Shown here: one piece after another, positions 13,675 through 15,023 of the stretch
How positions within the stretch are numbered: position 1 is the stretch's first letter
Layout of the letters: the number at the start of each line of letters is the position of its first letter
Program-made: the position numbers and the translations under genes
The notes under the pieces: model-generated
The model's database searches: none
What the model saw: the letters and a program-made list of their open reading frames with translations, nothing else
Told to the model about the DNA's origin: nothing
DNA from: RGIG6904 sp024680835
Lineage (GTDB): Bacteria > Bacillota > Clostridia > Lachnospirales > Lachnospiraceae
DNA length: 15,023 nt
NCBI GenBank assembly: GCA_024680835.1
Contig: JAILBP010000249.1
Location: 1-15,023, forward strand
Reading direction: 5' to 3'

Positions 13675-14706
13675 TTATTCCGCAACGTCATCCATGACTG
13701 CCGCCGTCTCCGATGAGCTCGTATTGTTATTTGTGTTCGAGCCAGTTCCGGTGGTCTCGTCGTAAATCGGATAATACTTGGAAATATCTCCGCTGCCGTT
13801 ATCGATCACGATCTTAAGTGTCGGCAGAACCTCGCCCATTGTCTCCAAAAACATTCTCTTCTTGGTGATGAGCGGGTAATTTACGTATTCCTCATACTCT
13901 GCATTGAAACGTGCAACCTGACCGTTCGCCTCATTGATACGGCTGGTCTTGTCTGCTTCTGCTGCCTGCTTGATACGGTCAGCCTCTGCCTCTGCGGCCG
14001 GAAGCTTCTCATTCCTGTAGGCATTTGCCTCGTTGATGGCACTCTCTTTTCCCTGTTTTGCAGTCTCAACTGCCGTGAATGCCTCTATAACCTCATCTGT
14101 CGGCGGCTCCACATCCTGGATGGATGCATCAACCAGTGTAAGACCGATGTCCTCTTTTTCAAGCTCAGCCATTATCATGGACTTAACATTGGACTGGATC
14201 TCTGCCTTGCCTGTGGTGATGGCTGTATCCACTGTATAAGCAGATACTGTGGAACGAATGCTGCTGATGGCGATGTTTTTAAGTATTGAATCCGGCTCAT
14301 CCGAATTGTAAAGATACTTTATGGGATCTGTCACCTGATAGCTCACATAGAAATCACAGTCGATAAAGTTGTAATCGCTGGTGATCATGACCGCCTCATG
14401 TTCCACAACATATGTTGATCCGTCCGTATTCTCTCCGTATCCGATCTCGATACCCTTTACCGTGGTATCTACCTTCTTGAGATTTTGGACTATCGGCAGC
14501 TTCATATGAAGACCTTTCTCCTCCACCAGTGAAGCCTTTCCGAAGGTTGTGATGACTGCTGACTGCGTTTCATCGATGGTATAAAAGCAACCTCCTGCCA
14601 GAAATACCACTACCAGGATAATGATGACAGCGGCTACTACCGCAAAGCTGATGTGGGGCTTCTTGGTATTGACCGGACCCGCATCCTTTACTCTCTCCAT
14701 ACTCAT
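13675..14706 (-). CDS. hflK: SPFH-domain membrane protein HflK
   Basis: HflK is the partner of HflC in the FtsH-modulating membrane complex; this role is known from Proteobacteria and is only inferred here. The 343-residue product has a membrane segment at about 20-40 and the SPFH start YTIDETQSAVITTFGK (42-57). EEKGLHMKLPIVQNLKKVD and YQVTDPIKYLY follow, then DIGLTLVDASIQDVEPPTDEVIEAF. The next part is an Ala/Glu-rich helical segment (AAEAEADRIKQAAEADK) typical of HflK. The C-terminal tail is rich in Asn, Ser and Thr. It has no Gly-rich cytoplasmic tail like that of E. coli HflK, being shorter at the N-terminus. ATG has AGGAGG (14714-14719) 7 nt upstream. No ftsH is in the window. Confidence 0.9.
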   Translation of the reverse strand: MSMERVKDAGPVNTKKPHISFAVVAAVIIILVVVFLAGGCFYTIDETQSAVITTFGKASLVEEKGLHMKLPIVQNLKKVDTTVKGIEIGYGENTDGSTYVVEHEAVMITSDYNFIDCDFYVSYQVTDPIKYLYNSDEPDSILKNIAISSIRSTVSAYTVDTAITTGKAEIQSNVKSMIMAELEKEDIGLTLVDASIQDVEPPTDEVIEAFTAVETAKQGKESAINEANAYRNEKLPAAEAEADRIKQAAEADKTSRINEANGQVARFNAEYEEYVNYPLITKKRMFLETMGEVLPTLKIVIDNGSGDISKYYPIYDETTGTGSNTNNNTSSSETAAVMDDVAE

Positions 14707-15023
14707 GTTTTCTCCTCCTACTGTACTTATTCATCTGAAATGAACTGTTACAATGACAGAATATAAAAAATCCTGTTCAAAGTAAATATCCGGCTTTCGC
14801 AAAATATACACATATATTTTTCTTTTTTATACTCCGGCACTATCACATACATATACACTGCTGTTCGTGCCTCATCTATATGATCATATCTCCGTATAAT
14901 CATACTAAACCGGAAAGCCATCATAGAATGAGACAGATCGGAATAAGCCTTTCCAATCTGTCTCACATATATTCTATATTCTCCGTAGAAATATCTTTAT
15001 TATCTACAGAAATACAGCTTTTA
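14707..15023. other. Gene-free A+T-rich region upstream of hflK
   Basis: These 317 bases hold no convincing gene. One feature stands out: a hairpin at 14930-14964 whose arms GAGACAGAT and ATCTGTCTC pair perfectly and continue with GGA/TCC after one mismatch. Neither side is followed by a T-run, so it is not a standard terminator. The hflK promoter candidate lies at 14758-14786. A 72-codon open frame beginning with GTG at 14966 runs through both the hairpin and the promoter and has no binding site. Confidence 0.5.
14758..14786 (-). promoter_or_regulatory. Possible promoter of hflKC
   Basis: On the minus strand TTTACT (14781-14786) is followed after 17 nt by TATTCT (14758-14763). Each box matches 4 of 6 consensus bases with optimal spacing. 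The predicted leader is about 45 nt long and carries the AGGAGG site of hflK. The surroundings are A+T-rich, so other combinations are possible. Confidence 0.4.

Noticed and set aside
14587..14646. Lipoprotein signal in HflK because of LAGGC at residues 36-40
   Set aside because: The Gly at -1 is acceptable, but the -3 residue is Ala and the segment matches the single membrane helix of HflK; the SPFH domain begins directly after it.
14748..14966. 72-codon open frame on the minus strand upstream of hflK
   Set aside because: It starts with GTG, has no binding site, runs through the hairpin at 14930-14964 and the hflK promoter, and its product resembles no family I know. A+T-rich sequence readily gives such frames.

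Overview
All recognisable genes in this window lie on the minus strand, so the text reads from the right end to the left. The sequence looks like a Gram-positive, anaerobic Clostridia genome, most likely Lachnospiraceae-like. This rests on strong AGGAGG-type ribosome binding sites, frequent TTG starts, a diaminopimelate-type MurE, a paired HD-domain and type IV ABC-permease locus, and the priA-def-fmt-rsmB-rlmN order common in Firmicutes. The taxonomic call is inference; no rRNA is present. I see no phage, CRISPR, toxin-antitoxin or transposase gene. The protein-coding content is mostly core metabolism; the unusual signals are in the gaps between genes.

Layout: (1) 14707-15023 has no convincing gene; it holds a hairpin and a likely hflK promoter. 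(2) hflK-hflC (14706-12594) encode a membrane SPFH pair and end at a strong intrinsic terminator (12484-12520). (3) A promoter overlapping that terminator drives a two-gene unit (12452-11080): an HD-domain protein and a five-helix membrane protein of the putative ABC-transporter type IV family, joined by a 7-nt overlap. (4) After a 265-bp gap, panB, panC, panD and coaBC (10814-7221) cover pantothenate synthesis and its conversion to 4'-phosphopantetheine. A 238-bp nested inverted repeat separates panC from panD. (5) murE (7133-5601) follows coaBC. (6) A 20-bp palindrome with the same terminal motif as the big repeat sits in the murE-priA gap. (7) priA, then def-fmt-rsmB with overlapping ends (5484-428). 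A likely promoter precedes def, and a near-consensus extended -10 promoter precedes rlmN, which runs off the left edge.

How the genes work together: panB/C/D make ketopantoate, beta-alanine and pantothenate, and CoaBC converts phosphopantothenate to phosphopantetheine for CoA. The ketopantoate reductase and pantothenate kinase steps are not in the window. Def and Fmt act at opposite ends of the formyl-methionine cycle. RsmB and RlmN methylate ribosomal RNA, PriA restarts replication forks, and MurE adds the third residue of the peptidoglycan stem peptide.

The best leads for something undescribed are the nested repeat between panC and panD with its small relative before priA, the promoter/terminator interlock before the HD gene, and the unexplained panB upstream gap. 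I found no novel multi-gene system that I could defend.
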